This document shows, in pieces, positions 12,615 to 23,772 of a stretch of 64,000 nucleotides of DNA. The notes below the pieces were generated by a model. The model was not told where the DNA came from and searched no databases. It was given only the letters and a program-made list of their open reading frames with translations. The position numbers were made by a program, and so were the translations under genes. The first letter of the stretch is position 1; every line of letters begins with the position of its first letter. Source of the stretch: Epiperipatus broadwayi (lineage: Eukaryota; Onychophora; Udeonychophora; Euonychophora; Peripatidae); NCBI GenBank assembly GCA_028023455.1, contig JAQFVV010000944.1, positions 62,001 to 126,000 on the forward strand, in the 5' to 3' direction.

Positions 12615-13114
12615 NNNNNNNNNNNNNNNNNNNNNNNNNNNNNNNNNNNNNNNNNNNNNNNNNNNNNNNNNNNNNNNNNNNNNNNNNNNNNNNNNNNNNN
12701 NNNNNNNNNNNNNNNNNNNNNNNNNNNNNNNNNNNNNNNNNNNNNNNNNNNNNNNNNNNNNNNNNNNNNNNNNNNNNNNNNNNNNNNNNNNNNNNNNNNN
12801 NNNNNNNNNNNNNNNNNNNNNNNNNNNNNNNNNNNNNNNNNNNNNNNNNNNNNNNNNNNNNNNNNNNNNNNNNNNNNNNNNNNNNNNNNNNNNNNNNNNN
12901 NNNNNNNNNNNNNNNNNNNNNNNNNNNNNNNNNNNNNNNNNNNNNNNNNNNNNNNNNNNNNNNNNNNNNNNNNNNNNNNNNNNNNNNNNNNNNNNNNNNN
13001 NNNNNNNNNNNNNNNNNNNNNNNNNNNNNNNNNNNNNNNNNNNNNNNNNNNNNNNNNNNNNNNNNNNNNNNNNNNNNNNNNNNNNNNNNNNNNNNNNNNN
13101 NNNNNNNNNNNNNN
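12615..13114. other. Assembly gap (500 N)
   Basis: Exactly 500 undetermined bases, a length usual for a placeholder gap of unknown size. Open frames that cross it are artefacts of N translation. Confidence 0.99.
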
Positions 13115-13460
13115 CCGTTATATTTGATGCCTCAACTAAGGCTATCAAATAGGCTGTCCCGTTATACTACAGACGCAAAAAACAATCACTAAGTTATAAT
13201 TTTATTAAATAATATTTACAAAAACAATTAAAATATACATTGATGCTACTTACACTGTAATAAAGAACAGTAATTAACCTCTTTTAAACAGACCAATTGA
13301 ATTTTCAGTCGACCAAATAAAATTGACATAAATCTTCCCTCCAAAATGAACGCGTGTCGAGATTTTGCAGAAAAATATTACGTATTTTATTAGATTTGAA
13401 AAAAAAAAAATCATTCCCAATAAAAAAATATAAATTATAAAACAAAATTTGAAAATTAGT

Positions 13461-13559
13461 CAAGCATTGATAGCCGAGAGGTCAGCGCAGCAACCTTGCA
13501 AGCAGATAGTTGTCGCGGGTTCGCTTCCCGGCCGATGCTTTGACATATGAAAAAAAAAA
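13461..13559 (+). repeat. tRNA-derived SINE (family 1), best copy
   Basis: The head keeps a pol III A box (TAGCCGAGAGG, 13471-13481) and B box (GGTTCGCTTCC, about 13518-13528), then ends in GATGCTTTGACATATG and a run of A. It resembles a Leu/Ser-type tRNA with a GAGAGGTCAGCGCAGC arm but lacks a good acceptor stem, and the A-rich end is typical of a retroposed copy. Other copies are at 54.2 kb (plus) and 60.3 kb (minus), with a tail fragment at 47.3 kb. A true tRNA gene is unlikely because the same tail, outside the tRNA-like part, recurs in each copy. Confidence 0.75.
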
Positions 13560-14044
13560 TTGAAGATTAAAAATGGTAAATGGCAAAAAACGCAGAAGTA
13601 AAGAATTCTCTTGAGATTAAAGATTAACAAACAAAAAATTCACAATACGAAGATAATTACAACAACAAACTTTTTAAACACAGAATTAAAAACGCGAGTA
13701 ATTTCGACAGGAAATTTTAACAAGAAACTTTTGAAACGCAGAATTAAAAAATTAAGTAACATCAACAACTACTAATTTTAAATTTGAATTACAAACTTTT
13801 TAATGAGAGCTAAAAAAGGAATCAATAGCGTACACGCGGCAATAGAATACTATCGGTTATTTTAAACACGTCAATTTAACATTAGATTTCGCGGTATATT
13901 TTCTATGCGTATTGAAAATGTACTACAAATCAAATTGAAATAAAAGATTTAAAGAATTCAATAAGAATCTTAAAGACGGTAAATAAACATATCAGATGAA
14001 TTCTTATCCCACTTATTAAAACTAGTTAGACATTATATAAAGAG

Positions 14045-14412
14045 AATCAATCACCTTTTTGAAAAGTTTTTCAATCTACATCGCAGGGTTTATTTTCTCT
14101 CAAACGCAATATTACACATGTAAAAAGGTCTCCCATCTTCTCTTCATTGGTTGTTTAGTTTAGTACACAAGCGAAACTCTAAAGAAATCCAAGAAGATTT
14201 TATAAAAATAAAAAAAGTTTGGACAAATATATTGAAAAAAAAAAAAGTTTTTGCAATTGACAAATATAAATAAGGCCAATCAAAGCAGGTTTTGAAAAAG
14301 TAAATCACGTTTTTTAATAGACATCGCAAGGTTTATTTTCTTTCAATCGTAATATTACACGTGTGAAAAGGTCTCCTATCTTCTCTTTGCTAGTTGCTTA
14401 GTGCACAAGTAC
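14045..14412 (+). repeat. Direct repeat of about 110 bp, two copies
   Basis: Two diverged copies (about 14060-14170 and 14315-14412) share ACATCGCA then GGTTTATTTTCT, CAATATTACAC or TAATATTACAC, AAAAGGTCTCC and ATCTTCTCTT, in the same order. The spacing is about 265 bases. It could be a tandem duplication or two parts of one repeat element. No coding sense was found. Confidence 0.7.
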
Positions 14413-14439
14413 CCATTTTCATTTAATACTGTTATTAAT

Positions 14440-14720
14440 AAACCATACTTATTAAAACATTTCTTTTTCAAACAGATAGACATGTTTCTTTTTAATGTTG
14501 TTATTTTTATCAAAAGTACTTGATCCCAGTTTAATTCTATGAGTATTTTTATTTTGTTTTCATCTGCATTAATAATCTGACCACAGTATTTGTAGTTAAC
14601 TTCTAATTCATCATTATCAATCTATATTTTTGTTTTGTGAAAAGAGTCATTGAATATTTCTTTAGACTTTTTAACATTTATCTTTGACCCTACTTTTTTT
14701 TACTTTCACCTGATAATTCT
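14440..14720 (-). pseudogene. RTE-type LINE fragment, RT thumb region
   Basis: On the minus strand the translation runs GSKINVKKSKEIF, then LEVNYKYCGQIIN, then a region equivalent to LKRNMSICLKKKCFNKYG. This matches the stretch of an RTE reverse transcriptase just after the catalytic palm (the GLKIN..KTK and Y.YLGQ blocks). Its distal part overlaps the beginning of the 3.2-3.76 kb fragment, which confirms one family. It is truncated at both ends and has stops. Confidence 0.75.
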
Positions 14721-15109
14721 GGTAAATACTTGCAAAAATCTAGATGACAAAAGAAAATAAAGTTACTGGCCTGAGAAAACTCTATCTCTTGGCTAAAGCT
14801 ATATTTTGTAGAAAATATATTAGACTTTAATAACTCGAGAGTTATAAGTTATATAGCTAAGTTTTTACTTCGGGAGAAAAAATAGCAACAAAATGTAAAC
14901 ACATATCTAGTTTAAAAAGCAATAAAAAGACCACTAATAATTAATGGAAGCATAAATGTAAATAGATATGTAAGTTTTAAAATGTAATGAAAAATAAATT
15001 CTGTAATAATAAAGGAAACTTTATTTTGATAATTTGAGTTTAAGTTTAATTCAACAAAGAAAGATTGGTTTGCAGATAAATTAGACTTAAAAAGATAAAG
15101 ATTGTGAGT
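14721..15109. other. AT-rich spacer
   Basis: No open frame or repeat recognised between the RTE fragment and the poly(A) tail of the next retrotransposon. Confidence 0.5.
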
Positions 15110-15542
15110 TTTTTTTTTTTTTTAAATAACGATTTATTTAAATGATTTATACAATTTTATACAATGATGATTATATGAATACCAAGCAATGTCCATAGCT
15201 AAATGAGAAGTGGATATATACATGAATGTTGGATCGACGCTTCAGTAGTATTCTAGATTGGTCCATACTTTGTCCCAGTTGAACAATTATGTATGCCCCA
15301 TTGTGCATTGAAAGGCACGTCCAAATTGATAATGAGTATAGGTTTAAAGTCATGATGCGAAGCAGAGGCTAGGTGGGCTGGGAGAACACTGACAAGGTCA
15401 TTGATTCACTCCCAATCCGTCAGTTCGAGCCCAAGCATCCCGAGATCTGTCCATCACTTTCTTATAAGTTAAGCCATTCAGCTCGTGATTAAATTTGTTA
15501 GCTTTTATTGTTGAGGTAGATGGTGTGATCAATCCACTAATT

Positions 15543-15592
15543 GGTAGTCTTTAGATAGTATGGTAGAGTTCACATATATATATATATATATG
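15543..15592 (+). repeat. (AT)n microsatellite in LINE 3' UTR
   Basis: A short run of TA repeats (about 15575-15592) lies in the 3' UTR of the retrotransposon. No function is inferred. Confidence 0.6.
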
Positions 15593-15661
15593 ACTGAGCT
15601 CATCTTGGTATTGCATTGATGAGGTGAGACTAATATTTTATCATTGATATCTTTGCAATAA

Positions 15662-16708
15662 TCAGTGCACTAGCATGGAGGTGCTGGACCAGGTTTGTTG
15701 ATACAGCCACTCTGGAGCAAAAATTTTATCTCTGATGATATTACCCTTGATGAGTGTTTTAAATACTTGAAGGGTACTGGTGTTCGCATTGCCCAGAACA
15801 AAGCTGCATCTCGTTAACCAGATGGCAAAGGATAGGAAAATTGCTAATCTAATGTTAGCAAAATTTCCAGCTTTAATTGCTTGCTGGATTAAGAATGTGT
15901 CTGTAGAAAAGCGTTTTACCTTTTCGTCAATGAAAGACCCAAGAATTCTGAGTGATGGACAATCTAGGAAAATGTGTTGAATTGTTTCCTCATCACTCTG
16001 ACAGAGTTGACATTGAGAGCTAATTTTGTTAAAAACCCTCCTCATTATGAGGAACTGATTAGTGGGTAGTGATGAGAGGTTTAATTTCAGAAGAAAATCA
16101 ATAAATTTGGATTCCAGAAACCAATGTTTGGCTTTTTTGATCAATAATTTGTTGTTTAATCCAAGAGCATTGTGGAGAGCTGAGGGACAATCTTTCTTTA
16201 GCCTGTAAGTTTCCCAGTAGGACTTTTTTTCATTGAAGATATTTGGAGTTAAGTTAATACAGCCATTGACATGTGTCCAGATGTCAGTCAACCATCCTTT
16301 GCTATGGGGAGGTGGCGTATCAGTAGGTTGAAATTCTTGGATTAAATTTGTATAGTCCATTTCCAGTGAATGTTTGTATAGCAGCTTTAGTGATTTTTGC
16401 AAGTATAATGTAGAAACTAGACCAAGACCGTTCAGTTCTCTAGGCATTTGGGCCTTTGCCAAGCTTATGGCCACAACCTTCCTTTTCCACAATAGCTTAG
16501 TACATAATGAGCCCATTTGTTTACCGAAGATTTTAGTAGGCTTGATGATTGGTAGATAGTAATTGACTCTTGAAAACACTAGCATGTTAAGGAGTGTGGT
16601 TTTACCAGGAATTGAAAGCGAAATACTGGAGAGAGTTGATTGTTTATTGGTTTTTTGAAGGATTGAATTTAAATTTTTTCTAGTCATGATAGTTTTTGTT
16701 TTTGCCAT
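15662..16708 (-). pseudogene. Non-LTR RT: thumb and C-terminal zinc finger
   Basis: A 348-codon frame carrying the end of the pol protein. Residues about 40-110 hold the block after the palm, with SRVNYYLPIIKP, KLLWKRK and PRELNGLGLVS, as in L1/Tx1-like thumbs. Near residues 215-250 is a zf-RVT-like finger: MRRVFNKISSQCQLC, ETIQHIFLDC, so C-x2-C, H and C are all present. The protein ends at a normal stop about 540 bases before the poly(A) tail. The frame starts at an internal Met; the real protein continues upstream into 16778-17277 after a frame break. Confidence 0.85.
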
Positions 16709-16777
16709 GGGGAATCCTAAAAAAGGCTGTGGCTTGGCTGTGAATCTGGATGGAATTGTTGTTCCTGTTTTAATTCT

Positions 16778-17277
16778 TCAGACAGAAGATTTGCTATTGT
16801 TAATTTGGAAGTTTAATATTTTGGCATGCTTGTCAATAATTGTGAAGAGTGTTGGAAGATGAGCTTCGCTGGGAAGAAAAATGGTAACATCATCCACATA
16901 GGAGATGTGGTCGATTTGTTTTTTGATGGCTGGAACATAAATGCCTGGCAAGATATTCTCTATGTCCTTGAGCATGGGGTTGATGTAAGTTATAATACAT
17001 AGTGATGCCAGGGGAGAACCCTGTGGAATCGAGATGTGAGGTCTAAAACCTGTAGACAACCTTCCAACTAAAGAAGTAAATATGGAACGATTTAGTAAAA
17101 GGTTTGCTATTATTCTGATGTACATGTCAGGCACCTGATACTCCCACATCATCTGGAACAGTACAGATGGTATTACCGAGTCAAATGCTGAAGAGAAGTC
17201 CAGTTGTACAACCAGTGGCCTTGACTTATTGGTTTGTCTGACATGTTCAGTTAGTAAAAGAAAGTGCTAAACTGCAT
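16778..17277 (-). pseudogene. Non-LTR RT palm with AFD, PQGSPL and YVDD
   Basis: This is the catalytic core of the reverse transcriptase. Motif A reads VVQLDFSSAFDSV just upstream of the Met at 17152 (about 17165-17205). Motif B is ISIPQGSPLASL and motif C is HISYVDDVTIFLP. The downstream LNFQINNSKSSV matches the usual motif D/E area. All three catalytic Asp residues appear intact. A frame break separates it from the thumb domain and another from the N-terminal RT region. Confidence 0.88.
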
Positions 17278-18480
17278 CAATGGTTGATGATCCTTTTCAG
17301 GCAAATATGAAAAAATGAAATATGTGAGTAGAGTTGGGGTTGTATCCAGTCCTTAACTAAGGATTCAATTGTCTTAATTAGCAATGGAATCATGGAAATA
17401 GGTTGTATATTGTTGAGACTAGATGGATTTTCTTGTTTTTTAAGAAAAGGGACCAGTGCCACTGGGTACAAATCTGGAATGTTCTGAAAGTCATTGGCCA
17501 GCATGTCAATCATGTTTTTGATTATGGGGATTGTGTAGTGACTAAGGTGTAATAGTACAAATTTCGGGATTGCATGAAGGCCTGGATGAATGCTTTCAGA
17601 AAATGCCTGTAGCTTTTGCAATATTTGGGCCTCATTTATGTTGTGAATGGTTGTGGTATAATTCCATATGTTTCCTGTTTGAAAAGTATTGTTTTGCAAC
17701 TTTGTTTTGAAATGAGAGTGTCTCTCCAACATTTCTGGTTCACTATAGCACTTGCTGTTAATGATAATCATAGAAGATGTTGGTCTAGCAGCCGATCCAA
17801 GTGCCCATCGAATGTAGCTTCTAGTCCAGTTATGACTATTTGCCAAAAAGATTTTGGATCTCTTTGTGGCAATATATTGAGCTAGAGCTTTTTGTTTTTC
17901 ATGATATTGAGTTTTTAATTCTAGTATTTCTTGAATTTTGGTACTTGAGAGGGGTAGTGAACTTAGCCTATTACTAATTGAATCAAGTTCTTTTAGAAGT
18001 TGTTTTGGTCCCTTAGATCTTTTTGTGTGAAAGTTAATGAGTGTGCTCAAGATTCCTACAAAAGCAGACCATGCTTGCACAGGTGGCAAAGTGAGTACTT
18101 GTATTTTATTTAGAAGGATATATGCTTCTGAGAATAACCATTCCGGTGTTGTGGCTTTGTTCAAAAGTCTTATAGTTTTTGTGTGGTCTGAAAGACTTAT
18201 CATGTTGATGTCTAGCTGTAGTGAGATTTTTATAGCAAGGTGGTCTGAGAAAGGCACTAATTGCAGCTTGGCATGCAGGTTATAATGAAGTTCGAGGGAA
18301 TAAAAGAGAAGATCAATTAGCGATTGCTTGTGTTGTGTGTAAAATGAGAAAGATTGAGGAGGAAAGAAACCTTCTCCACATAATATAACTTTGTTGAATA
18401 AATGAAGATATTTGTTAGTAAACTGATGATAGGTCATGTTAAAATCCCCAAAGCAGATTGAGGGTGAATTATTGGATTAT
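17277..18480 (-). pseudogene. Endonuclease end, linker and N-terminal RT
   Basis: The 386-codon frame opens with Met directly after GDFN, which is in the same frame (about 18438-18449) and is a hallmark of APE endonucleases. SLIDLLFYS and then VPFSDHLAI (residues 64-66 are SDH) give the last catalytic blocks. Residues 90-270 form a Lys/Ser-rich linker with RSKGPKQLLKEL and NWTRSYIRWALG. From about 290 the RT begins: DLYPVALVPFLKK, then QPISMIPLLIKTIES. A frameshift near 17300 takes over into KGSST, the usual block before motif A. An in-frame stop lies about 12 codons upstream of the Met. Confidence 0.85.
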
Positions 18481-18976
18481 TACATGTTAGGTACAAAAGG
18501 GATTGTAAGTCTATGAAAGATTGCTGAAAGTAATGCAAATGATTATTTTCAAGGCCGGATGTAGAAAAAAACAAATGGAATAAATATTTGAAGCTAATTA
18601 CTGTGGAATGAGAACAGTTGTAATTAGAAGCAGGACCCTTATCATCATTGTAAAAATGCATTAGCCAAATGGATTTACTTTTACATTGGAATGATAGGAA
18701 TTTATCAATGAATTCAAGCAAGGAGAAAACAGTATAAATAGTGCGCACAACAGAAGAGCGCCCATCGTCAGCCTTTCCCCTCTCTTCGTGTGCTGTTGTT
18801 GTTGCTGCCATATGATCTTTGAGAAAAGCTGAGGGTGAAGTGAGCTTACTTTTCTGCAGTGATGGAAGTGTACCAGAACCCGTGAGCTTACTTTTCTGCA
18901 GTGATGGAAGTGTACCAGAACCCGTGCCTCTGATGGTGAAAGATAGCCAGTTAGGGAAAATGTTTACAGACCTCAC
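18434..18976 (-). pseudogene. Probable endonuclease N-terminal part, frameshifted
   Basis: A 180-codon frame whose last 80 residues probably belong to the endonuclease before GDFN (SFIDLQSLLYLT, then a frame change to CFGDFN). The first part is unlike an endonuclease: it holds two exact copies of a 14-residue unit (GSGTLPSLQKSKLT) from a 42-bp tandem duplication, then AATTTAHEERGKADDG. This could be 5' UTR or the end of an ORF1. The first 100 residues are not recognised. The 5' end of the element is therefore not fixed. Confidence 0.45.
18840..18923 (+). repeat. Exact 42-bp tandem duplication
   Basis: 18840-18881 and 18882-18923 are identical. The unit starts GTGAGCTTACTTTTCTGCAG and ends TACCAGAACCC. 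It lies in the 5' region of the retrotransposon and keeps the reading frame on the minus strand. Exact identity implies a recent duplication, or 5' UTR monomers of the kind seen in some LINE promoters. Confidence 0.95.
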
Positions 18977-18990
18977 CGGTCTTTTAGTCT

Positions 18991-19650
18991 TTTATTATTT
19001 GTGTACACCTGAGAAGGCCCAATGAGAATTGTGTTTTAAGTATTGTGAGTATAAAAGTTTAGTATTCACTTTAAGTCCACCATTGCAGTGGCAATATTTG
19101 TTTGATTGGTGGTGTATTATAGCATTGAAGATTTAGAACTTTAAATAAAGGACTAATTGTTCATGTGTACATTGTTCATGTGTATATCAAGGAATTAATG
19201 AACACTATTTAGTTAAATCTTAATTGATATGTATATATAGAATATGTAAATAAATGTATTTATTCTTATTTAATAACGTTTTGGTTAATTAATAATTTTT
19301 GTGATAATTGTTGGTAGTTCATAGAATGAAAGAAATTCTTGTAGTTTAATACCACAAAAACTATATTAGAAATAATCGAAAAAATAACAGTGAATAGATG
19401 CTAGAGAAACTTAAACTATATGATAGTGCAAAAATGTAACTGTGCAGATGTTTAATGCTATCAATTGAATAAGGCTAGTTAATTTAGATTTTTTTTTTTT
19501 GATAGTCAATTATAGCCAAAAATAATGGCTCATTCAATATTGGTTTATTGAAAAGGTATATATACACAATATATTGAGAAAGTAACAAAAGCATTTATCT
19601 CACAAATATAAGTTAATAGCCTGAAATAAAATTTAAAAATCCAAGACCAA
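18991..19650. other. AT-rich spacer
   Basis: No coding or repeat feature recognised. It may include 5' UTR of the adjacent retrotransposon, whose start I cannot place. Confidence 0.45.
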
Positions 19651-19654
19651 GTCA

Positions 19655-19880
19655 ACTTCACATGATCACCATCTCTTATACTAGCACATAATTGTTATTA
19701 AATAAGGCAAAACTCTCCATACAGTAGTGCCACCCTGTGCCAACCAGAGTAATCAATGGATACCAGAAGGCTTGTGCATAAAATCCCTATCTAGTGCCTA
19801 CTCATTCAATATCCCCAGACTAGTTTCTGACTTGTGGCCTTGAGAGCACTGCACCTACTCATCCAATATCTCCAGACTTG
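19655..19880 (+). repeat. Hairpin-repeat family A, copy 1 (partial)
   Basis: Family A starts with ATCACATGATCACCAT-like sequence, an AT-rich link, GGCAAAACTCTCCATACAGT, AGTGCCACC, AGAGTAATCAATGGAT, then CTATCTAGTGCCTACTCATC and CCAATATCCCCAGACTAG. Here only the left arm is present, and the hammerhead-type sequence on the minus strand (about 19805-19850) has lost its CUGANGA segment. A second short CATCCAATATCTCCAGACT block follows. Confidence 0.75.
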
Positions 19881-19914
19881 TTTGCATAGTTATATAAATT
19901 TGTAAGTGATGATA

Positions 19915-20030
19915 TTGTGCAAAAATTTATGAAGTTTGAGCACTGGAAATACCTATAGTGGAATAAATCTGAGGATCATACTTTAAGAGTCATACACTAT
20001 ACCACCACACTAAACCAGGCAGATGTATCT
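19915..20030 (-). repeat. tRNA-derived SINE relic (family 2)
   Basis: On the minus strand: CTGCCTGGTTTAGTGTGGTG (A-box-like), then about 60 bases, then AGTGCTCAAACTTCATAAA (B-box-like and shared tail). The head and tail match copies at 1.3, 31.6 and 42.4 kb. Diverged. Confidence 0.45.
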
Positions 20031-21185
20031 ATTAATAAATAGCACTGAAAAGTTGTATACTTATAAGATTAACATTAATCGTTATTTTATTCTCATGCAT
20101 ATAAAAGAACATTGTGTAACTTAAGTCTATAATTCATCATGATCTGTTATGTATTTATGTACAATTTTTAAAAACAGATGAGAAAATACATCACTAGTTT
20201 TGGCCAATCATGGTGCAATAACAGCATTTTGCATTGTACCAACTCTCCCAAAGATACTGATTTTTTTTTTGTTTTTAAAATAAGCTAAGAAGAGTTGCAT
20301 AGCAATTGCTAATTAATATTAAATGTTTATTGGGATTATCTATAGGGATTATCTATAGGCCAGTTATCTGAAAAGATTTTGCAATCAAATTTGGAATTCA
20401 GAGTAATGTTCACTTCTTAAGCTTACTATAGCTCATAAACAAGTAATGAAAGATGTTCACATACACATATTAAGCTTATGATATAATTATAATTTAAAAG
20501 CAGTAGTATATTTAGTATGTAGTACAACACTACCTATATAGTGAAATACAAAGTAATATCAATATTAATGTCAATATAAATGAGAAAATCTAACATACCT
20601 TTCTATATACCTTGCACATTACAAATATAATATTTTATTATTTCAAACTTTCAGCAAAGGTGACAATTTTGATTGTACACCTTTTTTTCAGAATTGTAAC
20701 ATGTGCAATATATATTTAAGAATCCTACCATATCAATATTAAAATATTTTTTAAGATTATCTAGTTCTACTAAAAACACCTATTGAAAACTTAAAACAAA
20801 AACAGATTAGCAGGAATTTAAATTTTTTAATAAATAAATAACCACAATGTTAGTTCTCCAGAAGCTAGTTTGGTGTCCGTTAGTGCAAGTAATAGGTAGA
20901 GTTTTGACTCATAAACCTTTAACTCTTGAACCCATCACTTTAATTTGCCTAAATTTGACATGGCAACTTTTTAATTGCTTAATTGTAATACCTATTAATG
21001 TTAAATCCTTTAAGTAAAGGCAGTTTAAAATAAGTAGGCATCAGAGTACTGAACCAAGTAATAAAATGTAATAGCACAGTAGTTGCCCATTGCTTATTAT
21101 CTTCTCATCATTATTTATTCTAGCACCTTGATTTAAAAGCTAAATTGTGGAACTTTTTAATAGAAGTATATGTTCTTTTAAAAAG
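20031..21185. other. AT-rich spacer with a possible SINE relic
   Basis: At about 20868-20955 (plus) GTTTGGTGTCCGTTAGTGC is followed by AACTCTTGAACCCATCACT, possibly another family 2 SINE. Otherwise AT-rich with no supported feature. Confidence 0.4.
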
Positions 21186-21189
21186 ATTT

Positions 21190-21500
21190 TCCATGTATGT
21201 TAAGTTTTTTACCAAAAGTCAAATATTTGAAATGGCCAGGCAATAACACGCGATCATTGCAAGAAATAATATCTACGATCTTTTCAAATCAAGATCCTCT
21301 TTATGGATATTCAATCAAAAATCTACAATCAAGGACTTATGGGACAAAAAATGGAATTTTTATAAAGTTCCAAATAAATTTCTTTTTCCACATCCAATAA
21401 TTACACCAGGTGGATTCGATCATAATAAAAATATCATCAACAGATCTAGGACAATCCATAGATCGTATTCAGCTATCTATAAATCATATTGTTAATGACT
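21190..21500 (+). pseudogene. Non-LTR retrotransposon pol C-terminal fragment
   Basis: A single open stretch from about 21259 to 21494 (minus the first codons) reads LFKSRSSLWIF, then STIKDLWDKKWNFYKVPN, FLFPHPIITPGGFDHNK and INRSRTIHRS. This matches the C-terminal domain of many metazoan non-LTR RT proteins, where a D-x-W-x2-x-W block precedes PP/PGGFDLPR and an R-x-RT helix. The Cys-rich segment that usually follows (C-x-C-G, HI, C-P) is missing, so the copy is truncated at both ends. The family differs from the RTE and from the 15-19 kb element. Confidence 0.65.
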
Positions 21501-23284
21501 GTTGAATCTATAGCTACACTAGAAGAACTGAAATTTTTAATAAAGTCACCAGTGATTGATTCCTTTAGGATGTTTTGCTAATAGTTAAGTTATCTAAAAC
21601 AAAATCGATATACTAAATAATAATAAAATATTGATAGTAGTTTACCAGTGCTAATAATAATTAAATAATTTGCTGCTTGGATCACATAAAAATTCACATT
21701 AATTTTGGATATTGGAAGTAGCAGAAATGAACTAGGAGCATGGACCTAAGTCACTATTGCTTTTAATTTTCCCCGAAAATTATGGGTTGTTATCAATGCT
21801 TGCAAGTTTCTTAATCTACTTTATTCTGTCCCGAAATTTGAGCTATATAAACTAATGATGCTTTTAAATTATTTAGATTTGATGAATAATAATAATAAAA
21901 TTCGTAATCTTAATTGCAAAAAAAAGGAAAATTAACTTATTTATAGATTAATTTATTGCTTTTAATATTTTCATTTAATTCTTCAACGACTTCTAGCACG
22001 CTCTCATTTATGAATAATTAATTAATCAGATCATTCCAGGTAAATTATTGATATTCTTCATGTAATTAATTTATATTTATCTTATATACGTAACCAATGA
22101 CGACCACATAGCAATAAAAATACATTTCCTCAGATTCGAGTTATGAAAGCGAAACACGAATTGTTTCTCTGATAAAACAATTAATTATAAAAGTCTTTAT
22201 GCATACATTATTATAATAAGAAAAGTAACTATAATTGTTCTATAATTATTTACGTATGTTAATAGTTTAGTATTAGTTTTTAGTTTACTACAAATAATAA
22301 ACATTAATTAATAGTTATTGTTTTTTTTTTGTTTTTTTTTAAAAAATAGATATTAATCAGGTTACAAATGATACTTTGATAGTAGAAAAGAATAATAATA
22401 GTAATCAATGATCTATTGCTTGGGGAAGTTCATTAGATATTCGAGAACGGAAATGACGAATAGATCCACAATCCATTAACCTTGAGCCCTAGATCCTGAT
22501 TCTGCCACTCTAATAATTGCACAAAACCATGCACGAATAAAAACAAATGTAGGAATCACAACAAGATGATGGTTCGTGACCTCAGGCTATACATCAGTAT
22601 GTGCCTCTTCTTGTCATAATATCCATCAATAAAAAGTTATTACATCATAATGGTACAATAATTTAATCAAGAGTATGGAGCAATGTTAATGAAACTTACT
22701 TGACAAAACAATAATACGTAAGATTCAAGTCGGTTATTTACATGTTGTTAAAATACTTAATATATTTAATTTTTAAAAAAGTCAACTAATACTCGAGTCC
22801 TACTATAATCAAATGCATATATTTTAAATACTAATCTTGAAACTTTAAACTTCAAATATGTTTAAAAGGCATGTCCAACAACTGCAACAATACTCTTATA
22901 TACACATATACATATATATATGTAAATTATCATACAATTTTTACTTTACAAAATAATAGAATTAAAAAGCATAAATATCACCAACAGTAAATTACATAAC
23001 TCAGCAAAGTTTTATTAAAACATTCTATTAATTGTAATCATCTAACTGTTCAAGATATAAAGTCCAAGTAAATTTGATTTCTACTTCCACTATAAAAACA
23101 TTATTTCCTTTCCATCTTTATCACCTTCCATCTTAGATATAGATTTTTACAAAGCATAATATCTGATAATAACAATAATAATAATACATGCTGTACGTAA
23201 TGACTTTGTATGGAAACTATGGAAGTCGCTTGTTATATTAAGATTTGAAATACCAGGCACTCTTATATCTGTAAACTAATTGTA
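21501..23284. other. AT-rich spacer
   Basis: No supported coding region. A weak tRNA-like arrangement on the minus strand near 22465-22535 (TGGTTTTGTGCAATTATTAG ... GGGCTCAAGG) might be a family 2 SINE relic. Short TA tracts occur at 22900-22925. Confidence 0.4.
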
Positions 23285-23455
23285 AATATAGGGGATTTGA
23301 ATTCAGACTTGCAAGCCCTTTCACTATCCACACTGTCTCATACTACTGATGCACATGATCACACACATGCAGAAGATAAATAATTACTAATAATGTATTT
23401 CATGCTAAACCAGCACTCATCAGTTGGTCTTGTTATATTAAGCAACTATTAATAT
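23285..23455 (-). mobile_element. Hairpin element D2 (partial) with hammerhead
   Basis: This copy aligns with D1 (2443-2704) in reverse. It keeps one outer arm (GGGGATTTGAATTCAGACTT ... CATGATCACACACATG) and the central hammerhead-type block. The other arm stops soon after TTGGTCTTGTTATATT. It supports D as a dispersed family. It lies 220 bases upstream of the PLE flank. Confidence 0.7.
23380..23435 (-). ncRNA. Hammerhead ribozyme motif (family D, copy 2)
   Basis: Minus strand: CUGAUGA (23417-23423), stem II GUGCUGGUUUAGCAU (23402-23416) and GAAA (23398-23401). Relative to D1, one stem II C has become U, which turns a G-C pair into G.U and so preserves pairing. The following stem III (UAC with GUA and a longer loop) carries a change at the cleavage position, and the outer stem I is truncated. 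It is probably inactive now, but the conserved core supports the D1 call. Confidence 0.6.
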
Positions 23456-23772
23456 TGTTGATAAAAATATGGATTTATATATAAGTTTTCTGCTGATTCT
23501 TCATGGAAATATTAATATTTTCCATGATATATAAAGTTGCTGTTATTATGGTCAATAAACTGGATTTGTGCATAAATTCTTAGAATGCTTTTTTTTTTTA
23601 CTTTCTAATTTGTTAAGATGCTCTGTAAGATAAAGCTATTATTAATGTAGTTGGTAAAAATGTAAATGAATAAACTATTTGTATTTTTATACTGGACTAT
23701 TTCCATCATCTAATATGTATGTTGAATGTCTTTAGAAAAGTTTAATTTTATTTAAATATTCTAAATACATTT

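Larger units (their letters stand above)
13115..14439. other. Spacer with SINE and a direct repeat
   Basis: Apart from the tRNA-derived SINE (13461-13559) and the 265-bp-spaced direct repeat (14045-14412), both listed separately, this holds AT-rich sequence with no recognisable coding potential. The short minus-strand frame at 14144-14329 is low-complexity and Phe-rich. Confidence 0.5.
15110..18990 (-). mobile_element. APE-type non-LTR retrotransposon, nearly complete
   Basis: On the minus strand the order is endonuclease remnant, linker, reverse transcriptase, C-terminal CCHC-like finger, then a 3' UTR of about 550 bases. An AATAAA signal (15133-15138) and a 14-base poly(A) tail (15110-15123 as T on the plus strand) close it. 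The coding region is split by frameshifts into at least four frames but keeps every main motif: GDFN, SDH, AFDSV, PQGSPL and YVDD. This implies a fairly recent insertion. A related, more truncated copy lies at 34.6-37.3 kb. The clade is uncertain: the PQGSPL block resembles Jockey, CR1 or I groups, while the W-x-K/LNGLGL thumb block and finger resemble L1/Tx1. Confidence 0.85.

Noticed and set aside
12595-13152. Long open frames on both strands
   Set aside because: They consist almost entirely of N bases from the 500-base gap.
13461-13559. True tRNA gene
   Set aside because: No proper acceptor stem, and the tRNA-like part plus the same downstream tail recurs at 54.2 and 60.3 kb, so a SINE.
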